Assembly (NCBI RefSeq): GCF_050219315.1
Contig: NZ_CP116939.1
Span: 310,001 to 374,000, forward strand
Length of the DNA stretch: 64,000 nucleotides
Source: Megasphaera_A sueciensis
Lineage (GTDB): Bacteria; Bacillota; Negativicutes; Veillonellales; Megasphaeraceae
Direction: 5' to 3'
The position numbers were made by a program, and so were the translations under genes. The notes beneath the pieces were generated by a model that worked only from the letters and a program-made list of their open reading frames with translations, was not told where the DNA came from and searched no databases. Positions 43,463 to 50,854 of this stretch are shown here, one piece after another. How positions within the stretch are numbered: position 1 is the stretch's first letter; the number at the start of each line of letters is the position of its first letter.

Positions 43463-44123
43463 GAATTTATTTGTTTTTCCGAATGCGGTTAACCGAAAGA
43501 ATGATGCGGAAACGATAAAACTGAATATTGAAGGTAAAGTACTTAATTTTTATCACAATGACAGACTGAATATTATTGATACGGAGCTTTTACGAGAGGG
43601 AAGTTCTACGGTAGTTCTTAATAATGGCATTACGGATAATACCTATGTGCTTTATAACTTTAGGGAAATACTGCAGGTACTGGATATGTTGCCAAGTGAG
43701 TTTTTGACTAATCTATCTCAGCGGTGCTTTATGCAGATTGATAAAAGTGGCAGTAATGTTTTTATAAAAGTATTTTTGCTGAAAGGTATGAATGAGCTGC
43801 CCAGCGATACCAACAATTTTAGCTGTTTTGCTCACTATACCATGGATTATATCCATGAGCTTGATTGGAAATATAGCTGGACGATAAAAGATGTGAAGGC
43901 GGCTATTAATGATGGTGTTTTGACGCTAAGCTTTGAAACTCTTATTTCTGACTTTTGGAAAACACCAGTCTTTATAAGTCATGCGGGGCAGAGTGTAAGG
44001 GTAAGCCATGGACATAATGCGGTGTCTTTTAAATATATACCCACTGAAAAGGTGTATTTTGGGGCGCAAAACTGTCGGTATACAGGCAGAGCGATTGATA
44101 TGGAAAGGCTGATAGGGGGATAA
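43452..44123 (+). CDS. unknown protein of the radical SAM tail operon, 223 residues
   Basis: Start ATG 43452 inside the end of radical SAM gene 2. It opens with MPIKNLFVFPNAVNRKNDAE, followed by a mixed alpha/beta sequence (STVVLNNGITDNTYVLYNFR, ILQVLDMLPSEFLTNLSQRC, YTMDYIHELDWKYSWTIKDV) and an Ig-like end (FISHAGQSVRVSHGHNAVSF). I do not recognise a family. It is the last gene of the block, 4 bases before the lysis region, and could be a virion surface protein or a radical SAM partner. Confidence 0.7.
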   Translation: MPIKNLFVFPNAVNRKNDAETIKLNIEGKVLNFYHNDRLNIIDTELLREGSSTVVLNNGITDNTYVLYNFREILQVLDMLPSEFLTNLSQRCFMQIDKSGSNVFIKVFLLKGMNELPSDTNNFSCFAHYTMDYIHELDWKYSWTIKDVKAAINDGVLTLSFETLISDFWKTPVFISHAGQSVRVSHGHNAVSFKYIPTEKVYFGAQNCRYTGRAIDMERLIGG

Positions 44124-44127
44124 CTAT

Positions 44128-44433
44128 ATGGGGAAGGAAATATTAACAAGTATTTTAAGTGCCGGGATGGGTATGCTTTTAACCTATATCTTTACAGAGC
44201 TTAGAGCCAGAAAGAAACGTCAGGATGCTATCCAGACCGGACTTCAGGCACTGCTTAGAGACAGAATCATTCAGGTTTATAACCATTATGTAACTGAAAA
44301 GAAGTGGATTCCCATTTACGCTAAGGACAGCATAGTTTCCTGTTATGAAAGCTATGAAAACCTTGGTGCCAATGGAGTAATAGACGATCTGATGGCTGAA
44401 ATAAAAGCACTGCCAAATTACAAGGGGGAATAA
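44128..44433 (+). CDS. small membrane protein of the lysis region
   Basis: 101 residues. One N-terminal membrane helix (ILTSILSAGMGMLLTYIFTE) is followed by a basic stretch RARKKRQ and a soluble helical part, DAIQTGLQALLRDRIIQVYN then YEKNLGANGVIDDL-like. Proteins of this design (one N-terminal membrane helix, cytoplasmic helical domain) are often encoded beside holins and may be a holin or an antiholin. The gene is followed after 2 bases by the next one. Confidence 0.65.
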   Translation: MGKEILTSILSAGMGMLLTYIFTELRARKKRQDAIQTGLQALLRDRIIQVYNHYVTEKKWIPIYAKDSIVSCYESYENLGANGVIDDLMAEIKALPNYKGE

Positions 44434-44435
44434 GT

Positions 44436-44768
44436 GTGTTTGATAATGCAAAAGTAATCTTAGGCAATGTTCTTAGTACTGTAAAGGTGAAAATAAATGC
44501 TATGAGCAGGCCAATAAAGACTGTGATTGTAGGTTATTTTCTGCTTGTTGTGGTTTTGGTTGCTACGTATTATATTGCCTGGCTGTACCAATGGCATAAT
44601 AGGCAGATTGTTATGAGTGATTTATTGGCGGTAATTAAAGAAATGATTGGGCCTGCTATGATAGGGTTTATGACCTTCATAGCAGGCTGTTTTATTGATA
44701 TGAACAATAATGGAATACCGGACAATTTTGAGGAGGATGAGGAGCATGAGAAAAATAACCTTAGATGA
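44436..44768 (+). CDS. holin candidate with two membrane helices
   Basis: 110 residues from GTG 44436, AAGGGGG upstream. The first helix (TVIVGYFLLVVVLVATYYIA) and second (MIGPAMIGFMTFIAGCFI) are separated by a short loop, and the tail is highly charged (NNNGIPDNFEEDEEHEKNN), as in many class II holins. It overlaps the amidase gene by 23 bases, the classic holin-endolysin arrangement. It would form the membrane lesion that releases the amidase. Confidence 0.72.
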   Translation: MFDNAKVILGNVLSTVKVKINAMSRPIKTVIVGYFLLVVVLVATYYIAWLYQWHNRQIVMSDLLAVIKEMIGPAMIGFMTFIAGCFIDMNNNGIPDNFEEDEEHEKNNLR

Positions 44769-45279
44769 GTTAAGAGAAATGGCTCAAGCTGCTAAAGGCT
44801 ATATTGATAAAATTTATGTACATTGGAGCGCAGGAAGGTACCATCAGTTTTTTGATGATTACCATATTAACGTAGATGCCGATGGAAGTATTTATGCCAG
44901 CACAGAGGATTTAACGGAGCTTTTGGCACATACTTGGCACCGAAACAGCAGAGCCATTGGTATCTGCATGGCAGGCTGTTATGGGGCAGAAGCACATAGT
45001 GGTTACAATACAGACTTTGGCGATTATCCACCTACGCAAGACCAAATCGATGGGGTGGCAAAGGTTGTGGCGGTTTTATGTGAAGAACTGGATCTGCCTA
45101 TTGATTATGCTCATGTTAAAACCCACTGTGAGGCAGCTGAAGAAGATGACTATGGTCCATCAACAACTTGTGAACGATGGGATTTGTGGTATTTACTGGA
45201 TGCACCGCTTACGGACGAACTAAAACTAGGTGGTCAAGTAATTCGCGGCAAAGCAGCCTGGTGGCAAAAAAATATTTGA
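44746..45279 (+). CDS. phage endolysin, N-acetylmuramoyl-L-alanine amidase
   Basis: 177 residues from ATG 44746, GAGGAGGATGAGG upstream. The pattern IDKIYVHWSAGRYHQFFDDY, HINVDADGSIY, HRNSRAIGICMAGCYG and AHVKTHCEAAEEDDYGP is an amidase-2/PGRP-type zinc enzyme with histidine ligands in VHW and KTHCEA. It cuts the amide bond between MurNAc and the stem peptide. It has no signal peptide, so a holin is needed, and no cell-wall binding domain, as is usual for phages of two-membrane hosts. Confidence 0.9.
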   Translation: MRKITLDELREMAQAAKGYIDKIYVHWSAGRYHQFFDDYHINVDADGSIYASTEDLTELLAHTWHRNSRAIGICMAGCYGAEAHSGYNTDFGDYPPTQDQIDGVAKVVAVLCEELDLPIDYAHVKTHCEAAEEDDYGPSTTCERWDLWYLLDAPLTDELKLGGQVIRGKAAWWQKNI

Positions 45280-45432
45280 AAGTCTAAAGAAAATGGCTCG
45301 TACAAATGGCTTACAGCGGCTTTAAATAAGGCTCTGTCAGGTATTTGCCCTACAAAGATTAAATACGCTTGGTGAGGTAATAACCGCAAATGGTGGAAAA
45401 TGGCTAAAAATAGTAGTTTTGAGGTGGTGGAA

Positions 45433-45801
45433 ATGTCGGATGAAAAGAAAAAATATGTATTTTACAGCATTATTGTTCTTATTATCGTTAGTATTCTTGC
45501 CTGCCTTTTCTTATGCAGCGGAGTACAGGATAACGGAGCAGGAGTTGAATCAGTTAGAGAGCAACTTGGCTCAGCTGAAACAACTGAACGAGAAATCACA
45601 GAAGGAATTGAGTCTGCTGAAGACCGAACTCGAAATATCCAAGACGGAATTGAACAAGGCGAAGCAGCAGTCGATAATGCTGCAGAGCGAGCTGACTGTA
45701 TTGAAGAAAACCTCACAGATGCAGACGGACTTATTGCAGGGTGCCAACGCATCCTTGAAAACGTACGCGTCCGAGGAGAAGAAAAAAATGCAGGCAATTA
45801 A
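45433..45801 (+). CDS. spanin-like lysis protein A (membrane/lipoprotein plus coiled coil)
   Basis: 122 residues from ATG 45433, with GAGGTGGTGG upstream. A hydrophobic stretch, YVFYSIIVLIIVSILACLFL, contains ILAC, an acceptable lipobox, followed by an acidic heptad-type coiled coil (ESAEDRTRNIQDGIEQGEAA). The whole gene overlaps the following one in another frame. Architecture and place after the amidase fit one partner of an Rz/Rz1-type spanin pair that fuses inner and outer membranes at lysis. It may be an outer-membrane lipoprotein or an N-anchored inner-membrane spanin. Confidence 0.65.
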   Translation: MSDEKKKYVFYSIIVLIIVSILACLFLCSGVQDNGAGVESVREQLGSAETTEREITEGIESAEDRTRNIQDGIEQGEAAVDNAAERADCIEENLTDADGLIAGCQRILENVRVRGEEKNAGN

Positions 45802-45865
45802 GAATCAGAGGAATGTAGCCTACGGAGTTGGAGCGGTTTTACTATATGCTTTAGTTAGGAAATAG
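45440..45865 (+). CDS. spanin-like lysis protein B (signal peptide, coiled coil, C-terminal anchor)
   Basis: 141 residues from ATG 45440, only 7 bases after the start of protein A and in a different frame. A textbook signal peptide (MKRKNMYFTALLFLLSLVFL, cleavage near FSYA-AEY) is followed by a long Leu/Lys/Glu coiled coil (QLESNLAQLKQLNEKSQKEL) and a C-terminal membrane helix (VAYGVGAVLLYALV). The exported coiled coil with a C-terminal inner-membrane anchor recalls u-spanins, without a lipobox. Both reading frames keep coherent topology over 360 bases, so both are probably real. Confidence 0.68.
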   Translation: MKRKNMYFTALLFLLSLVFLPAFSYAAEYRITEQELNQLESNLAQLKQLNEKSQKELSLLKTELEISKTELNKAKQQSIMLQSELTVLKKTSQMQTDLLQGANASLKTYASEEKKKMQAIKNQRNVAYGVGAVLLYALVRK

Positions 45866-45881
45866 AATAGATAATTTGATG

Positions 45882-45917
45882 CCCACTGAGGATGAATTTT
45901 CTTGGTGGGTTTATTTT
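45882..45917 (+). terminator. late-operon terminator
   Basis: CCCAC (from 45882) pairs with GTGGG (ending 45909), extended by weaker pairs, and is followed by TTTATTTTTTT. It closes the late phage operon after the lysis genes. Confidence 0.65.
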
Positions 45918-46012
45918 TTTTATTTATATTTTTTCAAAACCGTCAGATTCATTACTTTCTCAAGGCTATTAGGTAGAGGGTCAAAAAACACTCTCGGAAA
46001 GAGGTGATAAAG

Positions 46013-46210
46013 ATGGAACACAATTTGAAAATCAGTGTATCCAAGAAGGCAAAATCAGATGGTATTCTTTCTTGCCGTAGTATTAGTGTACGAGAACGTA
46101 TTCTATGCTTCTTCCTCGGAAGAAAACAGAAACTCACAATTCTTGTACCCGGTGACAACGTGAAAGAAGTTTCCATTTGTACGGTTAAGGAAGGAGGTGC
46201 GACATCGTGA
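46013..46210 (+). CDS. small phage protein, unknown function
   Basis: 65 residues from ATG 46013, GAGGTGATAAAG upstream. It is basic and beta-like (EHNLKISVSKKAKSDGILSC, RSISVRERILCFFLGRKQKL, ending VSICTVKEGGATS). Such short proteins commonly open the early operon just before the DUF2800/DUF2815/polymerase genes of Bacillota phages. No function can be assigned. It overlaps the next gene by 4 bases. Confidence 0.7.
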   Translation: MEHNLKISVSKKAKSDGILSCRSISVRERILCFFLGRKQKLTILVPGDNVKEVSICTVKEGGATS

Positions 46211-46569
46211 GTAAAGTAAGCGAATTATCCATGCTCGTGGATGAACTCAAAAAGTGCGGCGAAACCTTGGTACGTATTTCCGAAGAACTGGCTGATTTGT
46301 TCAGCAGTGGAAAGGACGCAATGCAGCCTGTAAAAAAGACTGCTGTTAAGAAGAAAACCAACGAGGAGCCAAAAGCTGAAGTGCCGGAAGAAAAAGCACT
46401 CACGTTGGAAGATGTCAGAGCCGTGTGTGCGGATAAATCCCACAAAGGCTATACGGCAGAAGTCAAAGCAATCCTTACAAAGCATGGTGCAGAAAAGCTG
46501 TCCGGGATAAATCCAGCAGAATATAAGGCACTGCTTGCTGAAGTGGAGGTACTTGGGAATGCCCAATAA
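46207..46569 (+). CDS. phage early protein, often labelled 'rRNA biogenesis-like'
   Basis: 120 residues from GTG 46207, GGAGGTGCGAC upstream. An N-terminal coiled coil (SELSMLVDELKKCGETLVRI) and a Lys/Glu linker precede a conserved C-terminal helical domain (LTLEDVRAVCADKSHKGYTA, EVKAILTKHGAEKLSGINPA). The C-terminal domain is found in many phage early proteins before DUF2800 and may aid recombination or single-strand binding; the usual label has no functional support. It overlaps the DUF2800 gene by 11 bases. Confidence 0.7.
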   Translation: MSKVSELSMLVDELKKCGETLVRISEELADLFSSGKDAMQPVKKTAVKKKTNEEPKAEVPEEKALTLEDVRAVCADKSHKGYTAEVKAILTKHGAEKLSGINPAEYKALLAEVEVLGNAQ

Positions 46570-47731
46570 ACAGAAGGTGAATTGTACTGTAGGTGCAAGA
46601 GAGACCGGTCTGGACCACGCAGTCTTATCAGCATCCTCCAGTCACAGGTGGCTGGAGTGTCCGCCATCGGCATTGCAGTGTGCTAAGGTCGGTGACACCA
46701 CAAGCGAGTTTGCAATGCAGGGCACCGATGCCCACAGCCTTTGCGAACGCAAACTGAAAACAGCACTGGGGCAGAAATCGAAAGATCCAACAGAAAACCT
46801 TACTTTCTTCGATGAAGAAATGGCGGACTGCTCGGATATGTATGCCCAGTATGTGATGGAGCAGCTTGCTGTGGCAAAAGAAAAATGCAAAGACCCTATT
46901 GTTCTAATTGAACAGCATCTTGATTTTTCCAAATGGGTGCCGCAGGGCTTCGGCACCGGAGACTGCGTGATTGTTGCAGATGAAACGCTGACCGTCATTG
47001 ATTTTAAGTATGGTGTCGGAATTTTGGTGGATGCAGAAAAGAATCCTCAGATGATGTGCTATGCACTGGGAGCCTTACAACTGTTTGACGGTATCTATGA
47101 TATTGATTCGGTGACCATGACTATCTTCCAGCCAAGGCGGGATAGTGTCAGCACATACACCATTTCCAAAGAAGAACTTCTGAAATGGGCGGATGAAGTG
47201 CTGAGTCCAACAGCACAGCTGGCGGCAAAGGGTGAGGGTGAATACAAAGCCGGAGACCACTGTCAGTTCTGTAAGGTAAAAGCCACCTGCCGCAAGAGAG
47301 CCGAATACAACCTTGAACTTGCGCGTTACGATTTTGAGATGCCTTCCACCCTTGAAGATGATGAGATAGAGGCCATTCTTTCAAAAGTTGATGCACTGGT
47401 ATCTTGGGCAGGCGATATCAAGGAATACGCTTTGCAGCAGGCAGTCAGCGGCAAGGGGTGGAAAGACTGGAAGATTGTCGAAGGACGCTCCAACAGGAAA
47501 TATGTCAATGAAACCGCTGTGGTGGATACGGTTAAGGATGCCGGATATGACCCATATGAACATAAGGTTCTGGGTATTACGGCAATGACCAAACTGCTCG
47601 GCAAGACAAGATTTGAAGAACTGCTCTCCGGCTTTATTGAAAAGCCACAGGGCAAGCCAACCTTAGTACCGATGTCGGACAAGCGTCCGGCTATGAATAC
47701 AGCAGCAAACGATTTTAAGGAGGACAAATGA
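46559..47731 (+). CDS. DUF2800 protein, Cas4/RecB-like nuclease
   Basis: 390 residues from ATG 46559. The PD-(D/E)XK core shows GTGDCVIVADETLTVIDFKY (D...DFKYG, with K as catalytic lysine) and then QMMCYALGAL. Three clustered cysteines, CQFCKVKATC, with an earlier Cys in RWLECPPSA, suggest an iron-sulfur cluster as in Cas4 and AddB. It probably resects or processes phage DNA for recombination together with the DUF2815 single-strand binding protein next to it, 1 base downstream. Confidence 0.88.
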   Translation: MPNKQKVNCTVGARETGLDHAVLSASSSHRWLECPPSALQCAKVGDTTSEFAMQGTDAHSLCERKLKTALGQKSKDPTENLTFFDEEMADCSDMYAQYVMEQLAVAKEKCKDPIVLIEQHLDFSKWVPQGFGTGDCVIVADETLTVIDFKYGVGILVDAEKNPQMMCYALGALQLFDGIYDIDSVTMTIFQPRRDSVSTYTISKEELLKWADEVLSPTAQLAAKGEGEYKAGDHCQFCKVKATCRKRAEYNLELARYDFEMPSTLEDDEIEAILSKVDALVSWAGDIKEYALQQAVSGKGWKDWKIVEGRSNRKYVNETAVVDTVKDAGYDPYEHKVLGITAMTKLLGKTRFEELLSGFIEKPQGKPTLVPMSDKRPAMNTAANDFKEDK

Positions 47732-47732
47732 T

Positions 47733-48299
47733 ATGTCAAAAAATTATACGAACCCTACAAAGGTAATCACAGGAGTAAAAACACGCTGGTCTTATGCAAA
47801 TGTATGGGATGCGAAATCCATCAACGGCGGCGCACCGAAATTCAGCGTGAGCCTTATCATTCCTAAGGACGATACAGTAACCGTCAATAAAATTAAAGCG
47901 GCTATTCAATCTGCTTATGAGGAGGGTCAATCTAAGCTTAAGGGAAGTGGCAAAACTGTGCCTGCTCTTTCCGTACTTAAGACACCAATGAGGGATGGCG
48001 ATTTGGAACGTCCTGATGATGAAACCTATGCAAACAGCTACTTCATCAATGCAAACAGTGCAGCTACTCCGGGCATCGTAGATGCAGACCGCCAGCCTAT
48101 CATCGACCGCAGTGAGGTATACAGCGGTGTGTATGGCCGTGCCAGCATCAACTTCTATGCATTCAACTCCAACGGCAATAAGGGCATTGCCTGTGGTCTT
48201 AATAATCTCCAAAAGATTAAGGACGGAGAGCCGCTTGGCGGCAAGAGCCGTGCCGAGGATGATTTTGCGACCGCTGATGATGAGGACTTTTTAGCGTAG
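47733..48299 (+). CDS. DUF2815 single-stranded DNA-binding protein
   Basis: 188 residues, AAGGAGGACAAATG upstream. The OB-fold pattern SYANVWDAKSINGGAPKFSV, SLIIPKDDTVTVNKIKAAIQ, FINANSAATPGIVDADRQPI and YGRASINFYAFNSNGNKGIA ends in an acidic tail (DDFATADDEDF), like T7 gp2.5. DUF2815 proteins are T7 gp2.5-like single-strand binders serving phage replication. It pairs with DUF2800 upstream and the polymerase downstream. Confidence 0.9.
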   Translation: MSKNYTNPTKVITGVKTRWSYANVWDAKSINGGAPKFSVSLIIPKDDTVTVNKIKAAIQSAYEEGQSKLKGSGKTVPALSVLKTPMRDGDLERPDDETYANSYFINANSAATPGIVDADRQPIIDRSEVYSGVYGRASINFYAFNSNGNKGIACGLNNLQKIKDGEPLGGKSRAEDDFATADDEDFLA

Positions 48300-48311
48300 G
48301 GGGGATGAAAG

Positions 48312-48482
48312 ATGTTCAGTTATGAATTTCAAAAGCAGTTAGTAGTTTCGGCAGGAGCTATTTTCATCTATGTAATTGCTGTCTATACTATTTTGGACTG
48401 TGCCAATATGGTTATCAAAGAAATTTACAAATTAGGAAAAAACGCAATTGCTAAGTTGAAGGAAAAAGGCTATTTAAAATAA
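48312..48482 (+). CDS. small membrane protein between DUF2815 and DNA polymerase
   Basis: 56 residues, GGGGGGATGAAAG upstream of ATG 48312. One membrane helix (LVVSAGAIFIYVIAVYTILD) is followed by a basic tail (YKLGKNAIAKLKEKGYLK). Family unknown. The ribosome binding site, the tight 12-base gap to DUF2815 and the coherent topology support a real gene. It may anchor or modify a host membrane process. Confidence 0.65.
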   Translation: MFSYEFQKQLVVSAGAIFIYVIAVYTILDCANMVIKEIYKLGKNAIAKLKEKGYLK

Positions 48483-48539
48483 TACACGGGCGGTAGAGGG
48501 AAACCTTTACCGCTTAAATTTTCATAGGATGGTGATGAA

Positions 48540-50522
48540 ATGAAATATATAAGTATTGATATAGAAACGTATTCAGATGTTGATTTACAGAAATGCGGCG
48601 TATATCGTTACACGCAGTCAGCCAATTTTGAAATTCTGTTGTTTGGATATGCCGTTGATGGCGGTGCGGTTCAGGTGACAGACCTTGCTTGCGGCGAGAA
48701 AGTTCCTGTAGAAATTATTAAGGCACTGACAAATGACAGCGTGACAAAATGGGCATTTAACAGTTCGTTCGAAAGGGTCTGTCTTTCGGTATGGCTGCAA
48801 AGAAACTATCCGCAGTATTTCAGCAGTTACAGCATCGATGAGGATTCAGTAAGAGATTACCTTGACTCGGTGGCATGGAGATGCTCCATGGTTTGGTCGG
48901 CATACATGGGACTGCCGTTATCTCTTGCCGGAGCAGGCACGGTACTTGGACTGGAAGAACAGAAGCTGAAGGAAGGCAAAGACCTCATTCGCTACTTCTG
49001 TGTTCCTTGCAAGCCGACTAAGGTAAACGGCGGCAGAACACGCAATCTGCCGGAGCATGATATGGAGAAATGGAATCTGTTCAAGTTCTATAACCAGCGG
49101 GATGTCGAGGTTGAGATGTCTATACAGGACAGGCTGAAAAAATATCCTGTACCGGACTTTGTTTGGGGCGAATACCATCTCGACCAAGAAATCAATGACC
49201 GAGGGATTGCCCTTGATATAGATGTAGTGAAAAATGCCATTGCTTTTGATGCAAAGTCAAAAGCAGAGCTTGCAGAAAAAATGCAGGAACTGACTGACCT
49301 TGATAACCCCAACTCTGTGGTGCAGATGAAGCAGTGGCTAGCAGACAACGGTCTGGAGATGGACAGCCTTGGAAAAAAGGAAGTGGCACAGGCGGTCAAA
49401 ACCGCTCCTAAGGAACTGACGGAGGTCCTGCTACTGCGGCAGCAGTTATCCAAGTCCTCCGTAAAAAAATATCAGGCGATGCAGAATGCAGTCTGTGAGG
49501 ACGGCAGGGCGAGAGGGATGTTTCAATTTTATGGTGCCAACCGTTCCGGCCGCTGGGCAGGCAGAATGATACAGCTTCAGAACCTTCCTCAAAACCATAT
49601 GCCGGATTTGGAACAGGCGCGAGGACTTGTGGAGTCCGGCAATTACGATGCAATAGAACTTCTGTATGATGATATCCCTGATACCCTGTCACAGCTTATC
49701 CGCACAGCCTTTGTGCCAAAGGACGGCAATAAGTTTATTGTTGCAGACTTTTCTGCAATTGAGGCTCGTGTGCTTTCATGGCTTGCAGGTGAAGAATGGC
49801 GAACCGAAGTATTCACAAGCGGCGGTGATATTTATTGTGCATCTGCATCTCAGATGTTTAAAGTTCCTGTTGAAAAGCATGGTGTGAACGGTCATCTAAG
49901 GCAAAAAGGAAAAATAGCAGAATTAGCACTTGGATATGGCGGATCAGTCGGTGCATTAAAGGCTATGGGCGCATTGGAGATGGGACTTGCAGAGGAAGAA
50001 TTGAAACCCCTTGTAAATGCCTGGAGAGCATCCAATCCAAACATCGTAAAGTTCTGGTGGGATGTTGACTCTGTTGTTAAGAAATGCATCAAGGAAAATA
50101 AGTCACAGAAAACTAATAATATTGAGTTTCATTGCATGAGTGGAATGCTATTTATAGTTCTCCCTTCTGGCAGACAACTTGCCTATGTAAAGCCTCGTAT
50201 CGGTGAAAATATCTTCGGTGGTGAGTCTGTGACTTATGAAGGTGTAGGTGGAACGAAGAAATGGGAAAGAATTGAAAGTTATGGACCAAAATTTGTAGAG
50301 AATATTGTTCAAGCAATCTCTCGTGATATTTTGATGTATGCCATGAAGACACTCCGAACGTATAACATAGTGGCTCATGTGCATGATGAAGTTATCATTG
50401 AGGCAGAACCTCGAATGTCCATAGATAGCGTATGTGAGCAGATGGGCAGAGTTCCTCCCTGGGCAAAGGGGCTACTCCTTAATGCCGATGGTTATGAATG
50501 CGATTTTTATAAAAAAGATTAG
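48540..50522 (+). CDS. phage DNA polymerase (family A)
   Basis: 660 residues. The N-terminal 3'-5' exonuclease domain opens with YISIDIETYSDVDLQKCGVY (Exo I DIET). The polymerase domain shows motif A FIVADFSAIEARVLSWLAGE, motif B LRQKGKIAELALGYGGSVGA and motif C HVHDEVIIEAEP. No 5' nuclease domain is present, as is normal for this phage group. It replicates the phage genome with the VapE primase-helicase at the other end of the prophage. The stop is directly followed by the conserved leader motif. Confidence 0.95.
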   Translation: MKYISIDIETYSDVDLQKCGVYRYTQSANFEILLFGYAVDGGAVQVTDLACGEKVPVEIIKALTNDSVTKWAFNSSFERVCLSVWLQRNYPQYFSSYSIDEDSVRDYLDSVAWRCSMVWSAYMGLPLSLAGAGTVLGLEEQKLKEGKDLIRYFCVPCKPTKVNGGRTRNLPEHDMEKWNLFKFYNQRDVEVEMSIQDRLKKYPVPDFVWGEYHLDQEINDRGIALDIDVVKNAIAFDAKSKAELAEKMQELTDLDNPNSVVQMKQWLADNGLEMDSLGKKEVAQAVKTAPKELTEVLLLRQQLSKSSVKKYQAMQNAVCEDGRARGMFQFYGANRSGRWAGRMIQLQNLPQNHMPDLEQARGLVESGNYDAIELLYDDIPDTLSQLIRTAFVPKDGNKFIVADFSAIEARVLSWLAGEEWRTEVFTSGGDIYCASASQMFKVPVEKHGVNGHLRQKGKIAELALGYGGSVGALKAMGALEMGLAEEELKPLVNAWRASNPNIVKFWWDVDSVVKKCIKENKSQKTNNIEFHCMSGMLFIVLPSGRQLAYVKPRIGENIFGGESVTYEGVGGTKKWERIESYGPKFVENIVQAISRDILMYAMKTLRTYNIVAHVHDEVIIEAEPRMSIDSVCEQMGRVPPWAKGLLLNADGYECDFYKKD

Positions 50523-50530
50523 TAAAAACA

Positions 50531-50577
50531 TCAGATTTCACCTCCCGCCGTGGCTACCAGGTAGGAGGTGTTTTTTT
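50531..50577 (+). promoter_or_regulatory. leader hairpin burying the ribosome binding site of the next gene
   Basis: CACCTCC (50539-50545) pairs with GGAGGTG (50564-50570), followed by TTTTTTT and the ATG at 50578. The right arm is the only ribosome binding site, and stem plus T-run also has the form of a terminator. Bases 50531-50568 match the leader at 13175-13212. Confidence 0.65.
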
Positions 50578-50793
50578 ATGAATGTTATTGAAGTGAAAGA
50601 TGGCTGCCCTATCAAGGGTGAGATTGAACAGATGACAGATGAGCAATTACAAAATGAATACAACTTTTATATAGCAGAGAGCATTGTCGCTATGCTGCAT
50701 AGAGAAGGCAAAATTACAGATGACGAAATTCACAAAATATCAGCATTAAACCGTCAGAAGTTCTCTCCAAAGTTAGCTGGGATTATGCCATAA
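50578..50793 (+). CDS. small protein before the recombinases, unknown function
   Basis: 71 residues from ATG 50578. It is helical and acidic (MNVIEVKDGCPIKGEIEQMT, DEQLQNEYNFYIAESIVAML) with a C-terminal REGKITDDEIHKISALNRQK that resembles the short SHOCT-type helix. Similar small proteins precede serine recombinase genes in gut Bacillota mobile elements and may be excision or regulatory factors. Its translation depends on opening the leader hairpin. Confidence 0.7.
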   Translation: MNVIEVKDGCPIKGEIEQMTDEQLQNEYNFYIAESIVAMLHREGKITDDEIHKISALNRQKFSPKLAGIMP

Positions 50794-50798
50794 AACCC

Positions 50799-50835
50799 TT
50801 GCTATTAGTGGCCTTTTGAGTGATATATGTAATGA
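50799..50835 (+). promoter_or_regulatory. repeated promoter cassette, copy 3
   Basis: TTGCTA at 50799 and TTGAGTGATATATGTAATGA from 50816, with the same 17-base offset as copies 1 and 2. The recombinase start is 20 bases downstream with GAGGTGAG in between. Confidence 0.6.
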
Positions 50836-50854
50836 CAGAAAGTGAGGTGAGATG

